The notes beneath the pieces are model-generated. The model was not told the DNA's origin, made no database searches, and saw only the letters and a list, made by a program, of their open reading frames with translations. This document shows, in pieces, positions 1 to 8,200 of a DNA stretch of 33,263 nt (position 1 is its first letter; each line of letters opens with the position of its first letter). Origin of the DNA: DYIU01 sp038326775 (GTDB lineage: Bacteria; Actinomycetota; Geothermincolia; Fen-727; Anoxymicrobiaceae); contig JBBQKJ010000032.1 of assembly GCA_038326775.1 (NCBI GenBank), positions 1 to 33,263 on the forward strand. Direction: 5' to 3'. The translations under genes and the position numbers were made by a program.

Positions 1-241
1 ACGACCTGGGAGATCTGTCAAGCCAGGTGAAGAGACACGCCCGTCACGTGAGAGGACGTCCTGACCTGCCTCGTTCCTTCCTCAAACACTCGGGTCTTTT
101 CTGATGCCTAAACTCTCAATGTATTATGCGAGATTCAATAAGTCAACCTCACCATGAACCTACTCGCGACCCCGGCTATAGCGGACCCGATTTTCTTGGA
201 CACGGATTAAGGGTTAATCTTTCGTCCAAGGAGGTGGTCCG
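1..241. other. Left-edge stretch without a recognisable gene
   Basis: I see no convincing coding region here. The only notable signal is at the end: a strong Shine-Dalgarno sequence (aaggaggtg, 228-236) seven bases before an ATG at 242. This suggests that a real gene once began there. No RNA gene or clear promoter was found. Confidence 0.4.
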
Positions 242-640
242 ATGGGATCAGCAGACAAGAGAGACGGGAAAGACAATGGCGCGTTGGGCGGAGAGAAGCG
301 CGGGCGTAGCCCGAGCGGAGCGGAGCCCAACGCGGGCGGCCTTCACGAGGGTCCTCTGCCCGTCAACGGGCGCTGGAGCACGCGCCGCAAGGCCGATGTA
401 TTTCGAGGGCACGTACAAAGGTGGTCATGACGCAGTAGGCGCGACCTCACTTCAGCAGAACTGGTACTTCGCGGAAGGCTACACGGGGCCGGGGTTTGAC
501 GAGTACGTCTGCGTTCTGAACACCAACGATTTGCCCGCCGGGCTTATCTTTCACTTCCAGACACAGGAAGTCGGCGCGATAGATCGAGGCCCATACACGG
601 TAGCCGCTCATTCACGAGGTACGTTCAAGATGATTATCCT
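242..640 (+). pseudogene. Broken surface/adhesin-repeat protein fragment
   Basis: An ATG at 242 follows a near-ideal Shine-Dalgarno sequence, but its frame is low-complexity (Gly/Arg/Lys/Ser-rich) and stops at 430. From about 388 a different frame reads like a secreted beta-rich repeat, with the landmarks GGHDAVGA, NWYFAEGYTGPGFDEYVCVLN, FQTQEVGAI and YTVAAHSRGTFK. This WYFAEG...F-E-Y-L-N...QTQ-G...Y-TV-AHSR pattern resembles tandem repeats in large extracellular proteins of uncultivated Actinomycetota. Only one repeat is present and its continuation is lost. The frame change and missing ends indicate a gene relic. The family assignment is from memory of the pattern. Confidence 0.5.
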
Positions 641-904
641 GATTGCCCTCACTTTGAGAAGATGACCTACCTGTCCATACGAGACTGGCTGGGCAACTTG
701 TGCGGGTCGGAGTGCTTCACCGAGGAACTAGTACAACAGTATTTCGAGGTGGTGAAAGGAGCAGTCGTGAAAGAGTTTGAGGGATTCAGAGATGACTCCA
801 GATTATACCTTGAGCAATTACCTTACACAGATATTTTCACCCTTTATGGGAACATCGAGCAGCGTGTTCCCCGGAAGCGCACCCTGACGCCCGAGACTCG
901 ATGA
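626..904 (+). pseudogene. Unidentified coding fragment
   Basis: The frame through ATG 662 reads as ordinary soluble protein (CPHFEKMTYLSIRDWLGN, then ELVQQYFEVVKGAVVKEFEG) and is open upstream of the ATG to at least base 590. It therefore looks like the inside or C-terminal part of a gene whose start is missing. After about base 844 the frame is only the antisense of the truncated oxidoreductase on the other strand, so meaningful coding probably ends near 844. I do not recognise the family. It lies between two other gene fragments and is best read as rearrangement debris. It could be a short real gene starting at 662, but no Shine-Dalgarno sequence supports that. Confidence 0.3.
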
Positions 905-1158
905 GGGTTCGCCCTGACCTCCTCGGGCAGCGGGCCGTAATGGTCGGCGAGGAGCTGCAGGGCTTCGGCGAAGAGATAACCGGAGCAGGGTTTGGGCCTG
1001 GGCATCCGCTTCGCCTCGAGCAGAACTGTGGCAAGACCGCCTCTTACCGCGGCCCGTGCGGCGGCCGCCCCCGCCGGCCCGCCGCCCACAACCACAACGT
1101 CGAAGGACGTCTTGCTCAATTTCCTCGCCCCCTGTACGCGCGCCTTAAACCAATGCAA
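844..1158 (-). pseudogene. 3'-truncated FAD oxidoreductase, geranylgeranyl reductase type
   Basis: The N-terminal Rossmann motif is intact: FDVVVVGGGPAGAAAARAAV, then LLEAKRMPRPKPCSGYLF, which is typical of the geranylgeranyl reductase/digeranylgeranylglycerophospholipid reductase group of FAD enzymes that saturate isoprenoid chains. Those enzymes have about 350-400 residues. Here the frame stops (TAA) after about 100, so the substrate domain is lost and the product cannot be a working enzyme of this family. The likely start is the TTG at 1119, giving MSKTSFDVVVVGGG, with a G-rich Shine-Dalgarno sequence just upstream, rather than the ATG at 1158. It lies 18 bp downstream of the SCP2-like gene on the same strand, so it was probably the last gene of that operon before truncation. 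Confidence 0.65.
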
Positions 1159-1176
1159 AGGTGCTGGTTCGGCTCT

Positions 1177-1524
1177 TTACCCCGCGAGTCTCATGAACCA
1201 CAGGGCATATTTGAAGTTGCCGAGGATACGGAGCTTTGAGCTCCCGATAGCCGAGTAGACGTCCAGCTCGTTCTTCGAAAGCATGATTCGCGCGGCGGTG
1301 TCAGCGTCGCACCATACCAGCTCAGTGTCAGCTCGCGGGTCCATACCTCGTCGAGCCGACGCCCTTCCGTTTCTGACGTGGAACGTCCGCGCCCTGCCGC
1401 CATCGGCTGTCCGTATCACGAGTATGAACCGTTCTATGCGCAGCAGCTTGCGGAACTCCTTGCTCGCGAGCCCGGTCAGGCGGAGCTTTGCGCCTAGAGC
1501 AAAAAGCAACAGGGAGAACTTCAC
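1177..1524 (-). CDS. SCP2-like sterol/lipid-binding domain protein
   Basis: A 115-residue protein with the layout of a stand-alone SCP2 sterol-carrier domain. A basic, hydrophobic N-terminal helix is followed by strands (FILVIRTADGGRARTFHVRNG), then the characteristic TELVWCDADTAARIMLS segment, in which a strand precedes a helix, and a C-terminal GSSKLRILGNFKYALWF helix. SCP2 domains bind lipids in a hydrophobic tunnel and have no catalytic residues. The start is GTG at 1524, preceded by ggaag at workable spacing. It sits 29 bp after the PLP decarboxylase and 18 bp before the truncated FAD reductase on the same strand, so the three were probably co-transcribed. This suggests lipid or isoprenoid handling, but the ligand is unknown. 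Confidence 0.6.
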   Translation of the reverse strand: MKFSLLLFALGAKLRLTGLASKEFRKLLRIERFILVIRTADGGRARTFHVRNGRASARRGMDPRADTELVWCDADTAARIMLSKNELDVYSAIGSSKLRILGNFKYALWFMRLAG

Positions 1525-1553
1525 CGCTTTCTTCCTTTCCTGGTGGTCGAAGG

Positions 1554-2837
1554 CTAAAGGTACGGCCTGACGCTCTCTATCGTTATCTCTCCGTTCAGAA
1601 CCAGCGTCACGACTTCTCTAAGAGAGCCGACAAACCTGTCGATCACCTCGTCCGTGACCGGGTCGACCAGGATCTTGATGAGCGGCGGCTGGAAGCCAGG
1701 CAGGCAGTAGACCCTGCGCTCGAACAGGCCTCCGATGACGGCGAAGATGTCCATGCCTTCAGGGACTTGAAAGACAAGAGGCGTTAGGTCGGTCTCCCAG
1801 CAGCGCAGCCCCTCCACGGAGTTGATGCCCTCCATGTAACGCCGCCTGACCTCCAGGCACCGCCGGGCGAGCTCCACGTAGCCCTCTTCACCCAGGAACT
1901 TCATGACGGCCCACGCCGACGCCACGGAGCCGGCCGTCGTCGAGCCGCTGATGGCCTCGGTGGAGTACGGGCCGTCCGGCCAGTCGCTGGCCGTGAACTC
2001 GTGGTACTGCTCCCACTCCGCGCGTCGGAAGGTGATGCTGGACAGGGGTTTGCATGCATAGCCGTACTTGTGCAGGTCGGCGGAAATGCTGCGCACTCCA
2101 GGTATGCCGAAGCCCCAGGCCGGCAGACGGTGCCCGGCCTTCTCGATGAACGGCGCGAGAAACCCCCCGAGGCACGCGTCCACGTGCATCCAGATTCCGT
2201 GCCGCTCCGCGACGGCGGCCAGGCCTTCGATATCGTCGTACAGGCCGTAAGGCCAGCAGGGGGCTGAGCCCGCCATGAAGAACGTGTCCTTCGTTATCGC
2301 CCTCTCCATGGCCGCGACGTCAGCCCGGTGGTCCTCCCCCAGTTGAATCCGCCTCATTTTGATGCCGGTGTAGTGGCACCACTTGGAGATGGACCCGTGG
2401 ATGGAATAGGGAACAACGATCTCGGGTTCCCTGACGCGAGGCCTCTCCTGACGGAACCACTGGTAAGCGGCGTTGATGGCGCAGTAGAGGCTCTCCGACC
2501 CCCCGGAGGTGAGCCGGACGCGCACGCCGTCAGGATAGCCGAGCATCTCCTTGATCATACGCTTGACCTCGATGGACATGCGCAGGGTCCCCGGCTGCAG
2601 CTCCTTGTAAAGCATGTTGTTCCTGACGAACTTCATGTTCGCGAGCTTGGCGATCCTCGCGGCGTCCATATGGCTCATGAGCTGGACGCCGTAGACGATA
2701 GAGTGGCCGACGATCTTTTCCAGGTCCCGGGCCTCGAACTCATCCAGCCCGGCCATCACCTCTTCTTCCGTGCGGCCCTTCTGGGGGAAAAGATCCGAAT
2801 CGAACTCTGGTTCTTCACTGGCGCCGAAATATCCCAT
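1554..2837 (-). CDS. PLP-dependent decarboxylase/lyase, sphingosine-1-phosphate lyase-like
   Basis: A 427-residue fold-type I PLP enzyme of the group II decarboxylase / sphingosine-1-phosphate lyase superfamily. Visible landmarks are VRLTSGGSESLYCAINAAYQ (cofactor-phosphate region), WMHVDACLGGFLAPFIEKAG (Asp contacting the pyridine nitrogen, with the HVDACLGGF form typical of the S1P lyase branch) and ISADLHKYGYACKP (Schiff-base Lys). These are followed by the C-terminal small domain. Length is normal and the active site looks complete. The start is ATG 2837 after a ggaggag Shine-Dalgarno sequence. Bacterial members act on phospho-sphingoid bases or decarboxylate amino acids (Glu, Asp, Tyr), and sequence alone does not decide. 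The downstream SCP2 and FAD-reductase genes favour a lipid substrate. The upstream DUF819 membrane protein would also fit amino-acid metabolism. Confidence 0.75.
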   Translation of the reverse strand: MGYFGASEEPEFDSDLFPQKGRTEEEVMAGLDEFEARDLEKIVGHSIVYGVQLMSHMDAARIAKLANMKFVRNNMLYKELQPGTLRMSIEVKRMIKEMLGYPDGVRVRLTSGGSESLYCAINAAYQWFRQERPRVREPEIVVPYSIHGSISKWCHYTGIKMRRIQLGEDHRADVAAMERAITKDTFFMAGSAPCWPYGLYDDIEGLAAVAERHGIWMHVDACLGGFLAPFIEKAGHRLPAWGFGIPGVRSISADLHKYGYACKPLSSITFRRAEWEQYHEFTASDWPDGPYSTEAISGSTTAGSVASAWAVMKFLGEEGYVELARRCLEVRRRYMEGINSVEGLRCWETDLTPLVFQVPEGMDIFAVIGGLFERRVYCLPGFQPPLIKILVDPVTDEVIDRFVGSLREVVTLVLNGEITIESVRPYL

Positions 2838-2870
2838 CTCTCCTCCGCTTTAATTCCCGAGCGGCCTCCT

Positions 2871-4061
2871 CTAGAACATGCGTATCACATATGCGACGCC
2901 TATCCCCAGGTACGTCCCGATGACCCAGCCGATGACGCCGGTTATCACACCGGAAACCACTATCTCCTTGTTCTTGAGCGCCGTGGCCACCATGGGGACG
3001 AAAGGCGACGACATTACGCCGGCGACAGAGGTTATGATCACCGTATCGGCGTCTATCTTGAACATCCTCGCCAGCAGCACGTGGAGGAACAGGCCGAAAA
3101 ACACCGCCCAGGCCACGAGCCCCAGCATCGCCGGCGTGGTGGAGAAAAGCTCCTCAAGGTCGGACATGGAAGCGACGACCAGGACGAAGATAAGGATGAA
3201 GTACTGGCCGAGCTGGTAGGTCATGGGAATCTTTCTCACGGCCGGGATAAAGGAACAGAGGATACCCAGGGTGCACACGACCAGCACCGCCACCACCATG
3301 GCGTAATCTTTGGGGAAGATAAAGGTCATGCCCAGCCCCACGCCGACGATCAGGACCGACATGCCCAGCGCACCGAGCAGGGGCACCAGTGTCCGGCGGC
3401 TGAATATGCCCTCGTATGAATCGTAGTCCTGTATCTCCATCTTCTCCTCGTCCGATTCCGCGGGCTTGAACGCGGGCAGGAACTTTAGCAGTATCCGCTG
3501 GAGCACGGTGATCACCAGGAGCAGGTAGAAAGCGCCGACCACCACGTCAGAGATCTGGGCGGCGGCGAACACGGTCTTGTTGACATCGAGAGCGGTGCCT
3601 ATAGCGCCCAGGTTGGGCGTTCCTCCGGTGTAGCAGCCGATGAGCATCCCGCCCACCTTCCACGTCTCGCCGCCGATCATGTTCCTGAAGATCAGATACC
3701 CAGTCGACGCGGACACCACCACCGCCACCGTCCCCAGGCCGAAGGACAGCAGCGTCTTTCCGGCGAGCCTCGACCACTTCCTGATATCGATGGAGAAGAA
3801 GATGATGGACAGCGCGAGGCCTATGGTCAGGATGAAGAACATGTCCTGCACGCCGGAGAAATTGCGCGGCACGAGGTTCACGCGGTCCCCGGTCAGGAAC
3901 TCGAAGTTACCTGCAAGAAGGCCGGCGATGTAACACAAGACAACGCCGCCGATCTTATTGAGTACGGGATACCGGTAGCACAGGTAGATGACAAGGGCGG
4001 GAAAAAGTATATAGAACGCTATCCACAAGATCTGCATCTGTCCCCAGCTATAGTTATCCAA
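2871..4061 (-). CDS. DUF819-family integral membrane protein
   Basis: A 396-residue polytopic membrane protein with roughly ten hydrophobic segments. Family landmarks are GYLIFRNMIGGETWKVGGML, followed by GCYTGGTPNLGAIGTAL (a conserved re-entrant-like TGGxxN motif) and AAAQISDVVVGAFYLLL. The second half repeats the topology, with SVAGVMSSPFVPMVATALKN. This matches DUF819 (YjcL-like), a family with transporter architecture related to the CPA/AT superfamily; the substrate is not established. A charged cytoplasmic loop (about residues 195-215) links the halves. The start as given is TTG 4061. An ATG at 4037 preceded by a gggga Shine-Dalgarno sequence is an equally good choice. It lies 33 bp upstream of the PLP enzyme on the same strand and is probably co-transcribed with it. 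It may move the substrate or product of that enzyme, which is inference. Confidence 0.75.
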   Translation of the reverse strand: MDNYSWGQMQILWIAFYILFPALVIYLCYRYPVLNKIGGVVLCYIAGLLAGNFEFLTGDRVNLVPRNFSGVQDMFFILTIGLALSIIFFSIDIRKWSRLAGKTLLSFGLGTVAVVVSASTGYLIFRNMIGGETWKVGGMLIGCYTGGTPNLGAIGTALDVNKTVFAAAQISDVVVGAFYLLLVITVLQRILLKFLPAFKPAESDEEKMEIQDYDSYEGIFSRRTLVPLLGALGMSVLIVGVGLGMTFIFPKDYAMVVAVLVVCTLGILCSFIPAVRKIPMTYQLGQYFILIFVLVVASMSDLEELFSTTPAMLGLVAWAVFFGLFLHVLLARMFKIDADTVIITSVAGVMSSPFVPMVATALKNKEIVVSGVITGVIGWVIGTYLGIGVAYVIRMF

Positions 4062-4131
4062 TAATATCCGACTATGAAATGATATACGAGATTATCGCAT
4101 CGATATATTCGCCAGGTACAGCCGGAGTAAT
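4062..4131. promoter_or_regulatory. AT-rich divergent promoter region
   Basis: Seventy bases separate the divergent DUF819 and TauE/SafE genes and are markedly richer in A+T than their surroundings. On the plus strand TATATT (4104-4109) is a 5/6 match to a -10 box, 22 bases before the ATG. No good -35 is visible, so a shared, perhaps activator-dependent, promoter region is inferred. Confidence 0.35.
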
Positions 4132-4869
4132 ATGAACGTCGATCTCGCAATCCTGTCGGTCATCGTTTTCTTTGCCAGCCTCTTGGGAACGGCCACCGGG
4201 TTCGGGGGCGCAATATTGATAGTCGCGCTCGCCGTCCACCTGTATCCCGTTCAGTTTCTGGTCCCGGTCGCGGTGCTCCTGAACCTCGCCCTAAGCGTGT
4301 ACCTGGTGGCCCGTAACCACTCCCGGATAGACAGGAAGCTGCTGTTCAGGCAGATGCTTCCTTTTACAGCAATAGGCCTGCCTCTCGGACTCGTCCTGTT
4401 CAATCTGGTGAAAAGCAGGTCACTCGAGCTGGCGCTCGGCGCTTTCATCATCTGCCTTTCCATCTTAGAGCTCATCGTACTGTTTCTCTCGGAGCGTGAC
4501 GCGGTCCGCAAGCCCATGTCCGCCTCGCAATCCGCGTTCTGGTATCTCGCGGGAGGGATAATGGAGGGGATGTACGCCTCCGGCGGCCCCCTCGTGGTCT
4601 ACTGCGCGGGGCGCAACATTCCCGACAAGAGCGCCTTTCGCAGCACCCTTGCGGCGCTCTGGGTGTCTCTCGGCATCGTTCTTGTCATCAGCCATACGGC
4701 GACGGGCAAGCTGACCGTGGGATCGGTGTGGTATTTTGTGGTGCTCCTTCCGGTCCTGGCCGCGGGGGTCGCGATCGGCGACCGGCTTCACGACCTCCTT
4801 CCGGAGAGGTCGTTCCGCATCTTCGTCTACGTGATACTCCTCATCACCGGTGCAACCACCTTCATCTGA
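4132..4869 (+). CDS. TSUP (TauE/SafE) family membrane permease
   Basis: A 245-residue protein with seven to eight hydrophobic helices in two similar halves. The first opens with FFASLLGTATGFGGAILIVA, the usual TauE/SafE glycine-rich helix. The second contains GGIMEGMYASGGPLVVYCAG, the paired G-GxxxG-xGGP motif of the family. Family members export or import sulfite, sulfoacetate or other small organosulfur anions, and several have unknown substrates. The length is typical. The start is ATG 4132 with a weak ggag Shine-Dalgarno sequence. It is transcribed divergently from the DUF819 gene and stands alone downstream. No sulfur gene is nearby, so the substrate cannot be assigned. Confidence 0.8.
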   Translation: MNVDLAILSVIVFFASLLGTATGFGGAILIVALAVHLYPVQFLVPVAVLLNLALSVYLVARNHSRIDRKLLFRQMLPFTAIGLPLGLVLFNLVKSRSLELALGAFIICLSILELIVLFLSERDAVRKPMSASQSAFWYLAGGIMEGMYASGGPLVVYCAGRNIPDKSAFRSTLAALWVSLGIVLVISHTATGKLTVGSVWYFVVLLPVLAAGVAIGDRLHDLLPERSFRIFVYVILLITGATTFI

Positions 4870-5034
4870 CCGACATCCATCATTCACCGCTTCCAACACC
4901 AAGATTCTACCATCCCTGAAAAAGTAGCCGCCACCTTTTCTTTCTAGATTAGCCTCTTCCTTCCACAGAAACAATACTTACCGCAGGGCGAACTAAGTTC
5001 AACCATCCCTTCGTGCTTTCAAAGCACAATACTT

Positions 5035-5184
5035 CTATGCGAACCGGAGCTGCCCAGTCACGAATTCGGGTACTGCCCCAGGTAGAATCTCGGGTTCACC
5101 CCAGGTCGCCAGGACCGCGCCGACGGCCGCGACGCAGGTGAGGATTATGAGGCACCAGGCGACGAACGGAGAGGGTTCAGAATC
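5035..5184 (-). pseudogene. Short membrane-segment reading frame without a start codon
   Basis: The 419 bp between the permease and dnaE hold no full gene. On the minus strand a 49-codon frame bounded by TAA (5185-5187) and TAG (5035-5037) encodes PSPFVAWCLIILTCVAAVGA followed by VLATWGEPEILPGA, a convincing single transmembrane helix. It contains no ATG, and no GTG or TTG with a Shine-Dalgarno sequence is evident at its front. It may be a relic of a small membrane protein or a chance hydrophobic frame. The rest of the gap shows only the weak dnaE promoter described separately. Confidence 0.25.
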
Positions 5185-5234
5185 TTAAGTTGCGGAATCG
5201 CTGCACTGCCGGAGTTCGGAAAAAATCGCCAAAG

Positions 5235-5263
5235 GAAACACAACCCTCAACGAGAATTATAAG
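5235..5263 (+). promoter_or_regulatory. Possible dnaE promoter
   Basis: TATAAG at 5258-5263 matches five of six -10 positions, and gaaaca at 5235-5240, 17 bases upstream, matches the ACA half of a -35 box. It lies 25 bases before the GTG start of dnaE. The -35 is poor, so this is tentative. Confidence 0.3.
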
Positions 5264-5288
5264 GCGGTCGGTTCGCCAGTGAGCCCGG

Positions 5289-8200
5289 GTGATTGTTTTG
5301 TCTACGAAGTTCGCGCATCTTCATGTTCATACCGAGTACTCCATCCTGGACGGGGCATGCCGCCTCGACGACGTCCTTGACGCCGCGAAGGACATGGGCA
5401 TGGGCTCGCTTGCCATATCCGACCACGGTGTCATGTACGGCGCGCTCTCTTTTTATGAAAAGGCCATCGAGCGCGGGATAAGGCCAATAATCGGTTCGGA
5501 GGTGTATTTGGCACCCGGCGGGCGCCTCAAGCGTGACTCGGGGCTCGACGAGCAGCCTTATCACCTGGTCCTGCTGGCGATGAGCAACGAAGGGTACCTC
5601 AACTTGATGCGGGTTGTAAGCCGGGGGTTCACCGAGGGCTTCTACTACCGCCCCAGGGTTGACATGGAGGTCCTCAAGGAGCACTCCAGCGGGCTCATAG
5701 CGCTCTCGGCGTGCCTGAAGGGAGAGGTCCAGTCACGGCTCTTGCGGGACGACGAGGAGGGGGCAGAGGCCGCCCTGGAGCGATACTGCGGGGCGTTCGG
5801 TGAAGGCAACTTCTATATCGAGCTTATGGACCACGGCATCCCGGAGCAGGTCCGGGTGAACCCGCCGCTGGTCGACCTGGCGCGCCGTAAGGGCATCCCG
5901 CTGGTCGCCACCAACGACGTCCACTACATCCGCCGCGAGGACTCCAGGCCCCACGACCACCTCCTTTGCATACAGACCGGAAAGATGGTATCCGAACCGT
6001 CAAGGCTCAGGTTCTCAAACGACGAGTTCTATCTGAAGAGCCCGGAGGAGATGGAGGCGCTTTTCCCGGACTTTCCCGAAGCGCTGTCTAACACCGTAGC
6101 GCTGGCCGAGCGTTGCGATGTGGAGATATCTCTTGACAATGTCTTGCTGCCACGCTACAAGACGCCCGAGGGATACGACCTCAACTCCTACCTGGAGCAC
6201 CTCGCCAGCGCCGGAGTCAGCCAGCGTTACGGTGACCCGCCGGCTCTTGAGGTTGCCGAGCGGCTCGAGAAAGAGCTGGCGGTCATAGAGAAGCTCGATT
6301 TCGCGGGTTATTTCCTCATCGTCTGGGATTTCGTCAAGTACGCCAAGGAGCAGGGGATAAAGGTGGGCCCTGGCAGGGGCTCGGCCGCGGGCAGCCTCGT
6401 ATCGTACGCGCTGGGCATAACCACCATCGACCCGCTCAAGTACAGCCTCCTGTTCGAGCGGTTTCTGAACTCCGAGAGAATCTCGCTCCCCGACATCGAT
6501 ATCGATTTCAGCCATTTCCGCCGTGGTGAGGTCATCGACTACGTGGCGGAAAAGTACGGCCGCGACAGGGTTTCGCCTATCGTGACCTTCTCGAGGCTCA
6601 AGGCCAAGCAGGCCGTGAAGGACGTGGGCAGGGTCATGGACATCCCCTACGCCCGCATGGAGACCATTACCAAGATGATCCCCGACGACCCGAAGATGAC
6701 CATAGACCTCGCGCTCGAGCAGAGTCAGGAGCTGCGAAACCTCTATGAGACCGACCGGGAGGTCCACGACATCGTGGACACCGCGCACAGCCTGGAGGGG
6801 ATGGTGAGGCACGCGTCGGTCCACGCCGCGGGCGTGGTGATCGCGGACAACGCCATCGATACCTACTCGCCGCTTTGCCTTCAGCAGAAGAGCGGAGAGA
6901 ACGGCAACGTGATATCCACCCAGTACGACATGTACGGCGTGGAGAAGCTGGGCCTGTTGAAAGTCGACATGCTTGGCTTGAAGACCCAGAGCCTCCTGGA
7001 GCTCGCGGTAAACCTCATAAAAGAGCGGCAGGGAATCGAGATCGATATCGACGAACTGCCCATGGACGACCGCGACACGTTTCAGCTCATCCAGTCGGGC
7101 CTCACGGTGGGCACCTTCCAGCTGGCCAGCCCTGGGATGCGCGCGCTCATGAGAGACATGGTGCCAGGCAAGTTCGAGGACATCATCGCCCTCATAGCTC
7201 TTTTCCGTCCCGGCCCCCTGCAGAGCGATATGCACCGGGTTTTCGTCGACCAGAAGCACGGGCGCAAGGTCGTCACCTACCCCCACCACTCTGTCGAGGA
7301 GATACTCCGCGAGACTTACGGGGTAATCGTCTACCAGGAGCAGGTGATGCAGATAGCCCAGGTGATGGCCAGGTACAGCGGGCTCGAGGCCGACGAACTG
7401 CGCAAGGCAATGGCCAAGAAAAAGTCCGACATAATGTTCCGACATCGCGAAAAGTTCATCGAGGGATGCAAGGCGAACGAAATCGACGAGGCGACCGCCA
7501 CAGGGGTGTTCGACCTCATCGAGAAGTTCGGAGGATACGGCTTCAACAAGTCTCACAGCACGGCCTACGCGATGGTCTCATACCAGACTGCTTACCTCAA
7601 GACGCACTACCCGTCCGAGTACATGGCCGCCCTCATGACCATCTACATGGACAACCAGGACCGCCTGATCGAATACATAAACGAGTGCAGGCGCATGGGC
7701 CTGCAGGTGCGGCCGCCGGACATCAGGGTGAGCGCCGGGCACTTCACCCCGGCAGGCAGCTACGTGTTGTTCGGGCTCTCCGCGGTGCGTAACGTCGGCG
7801 GGGCCGTGGTAGAGCAGATAATCGCATGCCGCGACGAGGGGGGGCCGTTCGAGAGCTTCATGGACTTCTGCGACCGGGTGCCCGCCTCGGTGACCAACAA
7901 GAAGACGTGCGAGAGCCTGATAAAGGCGGGAGCTTTTGACTCTATCGCACCGGAACGGAGCAAGCTTCTTGCAAGCTACGACGTGGCGGTGAGCAGCGCC
8001 CAGCGCCGCCGCAAGGAGCGCGAGGAGGGGCAATCCCCGTTGTTCGGCGACCAGGACGGCGTTGACGACGGGTTCTTTGACGATGGGGAGGCACCGGTTA
8101 TCCCGAAGCGAGAGCTGCTTGCCTTCGAGAAGGAAATGCTCGGGGTGTACGTCAGCGATCACCCGCTCTCCGACTGGAGGGAGATACTCGGCGCTCACGC

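Noticed and set aside
2328..3419. A 363-codon plus-strand frame
   Set aside because: Antisense to the PLP enzyme and DUF819 genes; His/Asp-rich composition typical of a reverse-strand shadow.
6015..7556. A 513-codon minus-strand frame antisense to dnaE
   Set aside because: dnaE is certain on the plus strand, and the antisense frame has no family motifs; its openness follows from the GC-rich codon pattern.
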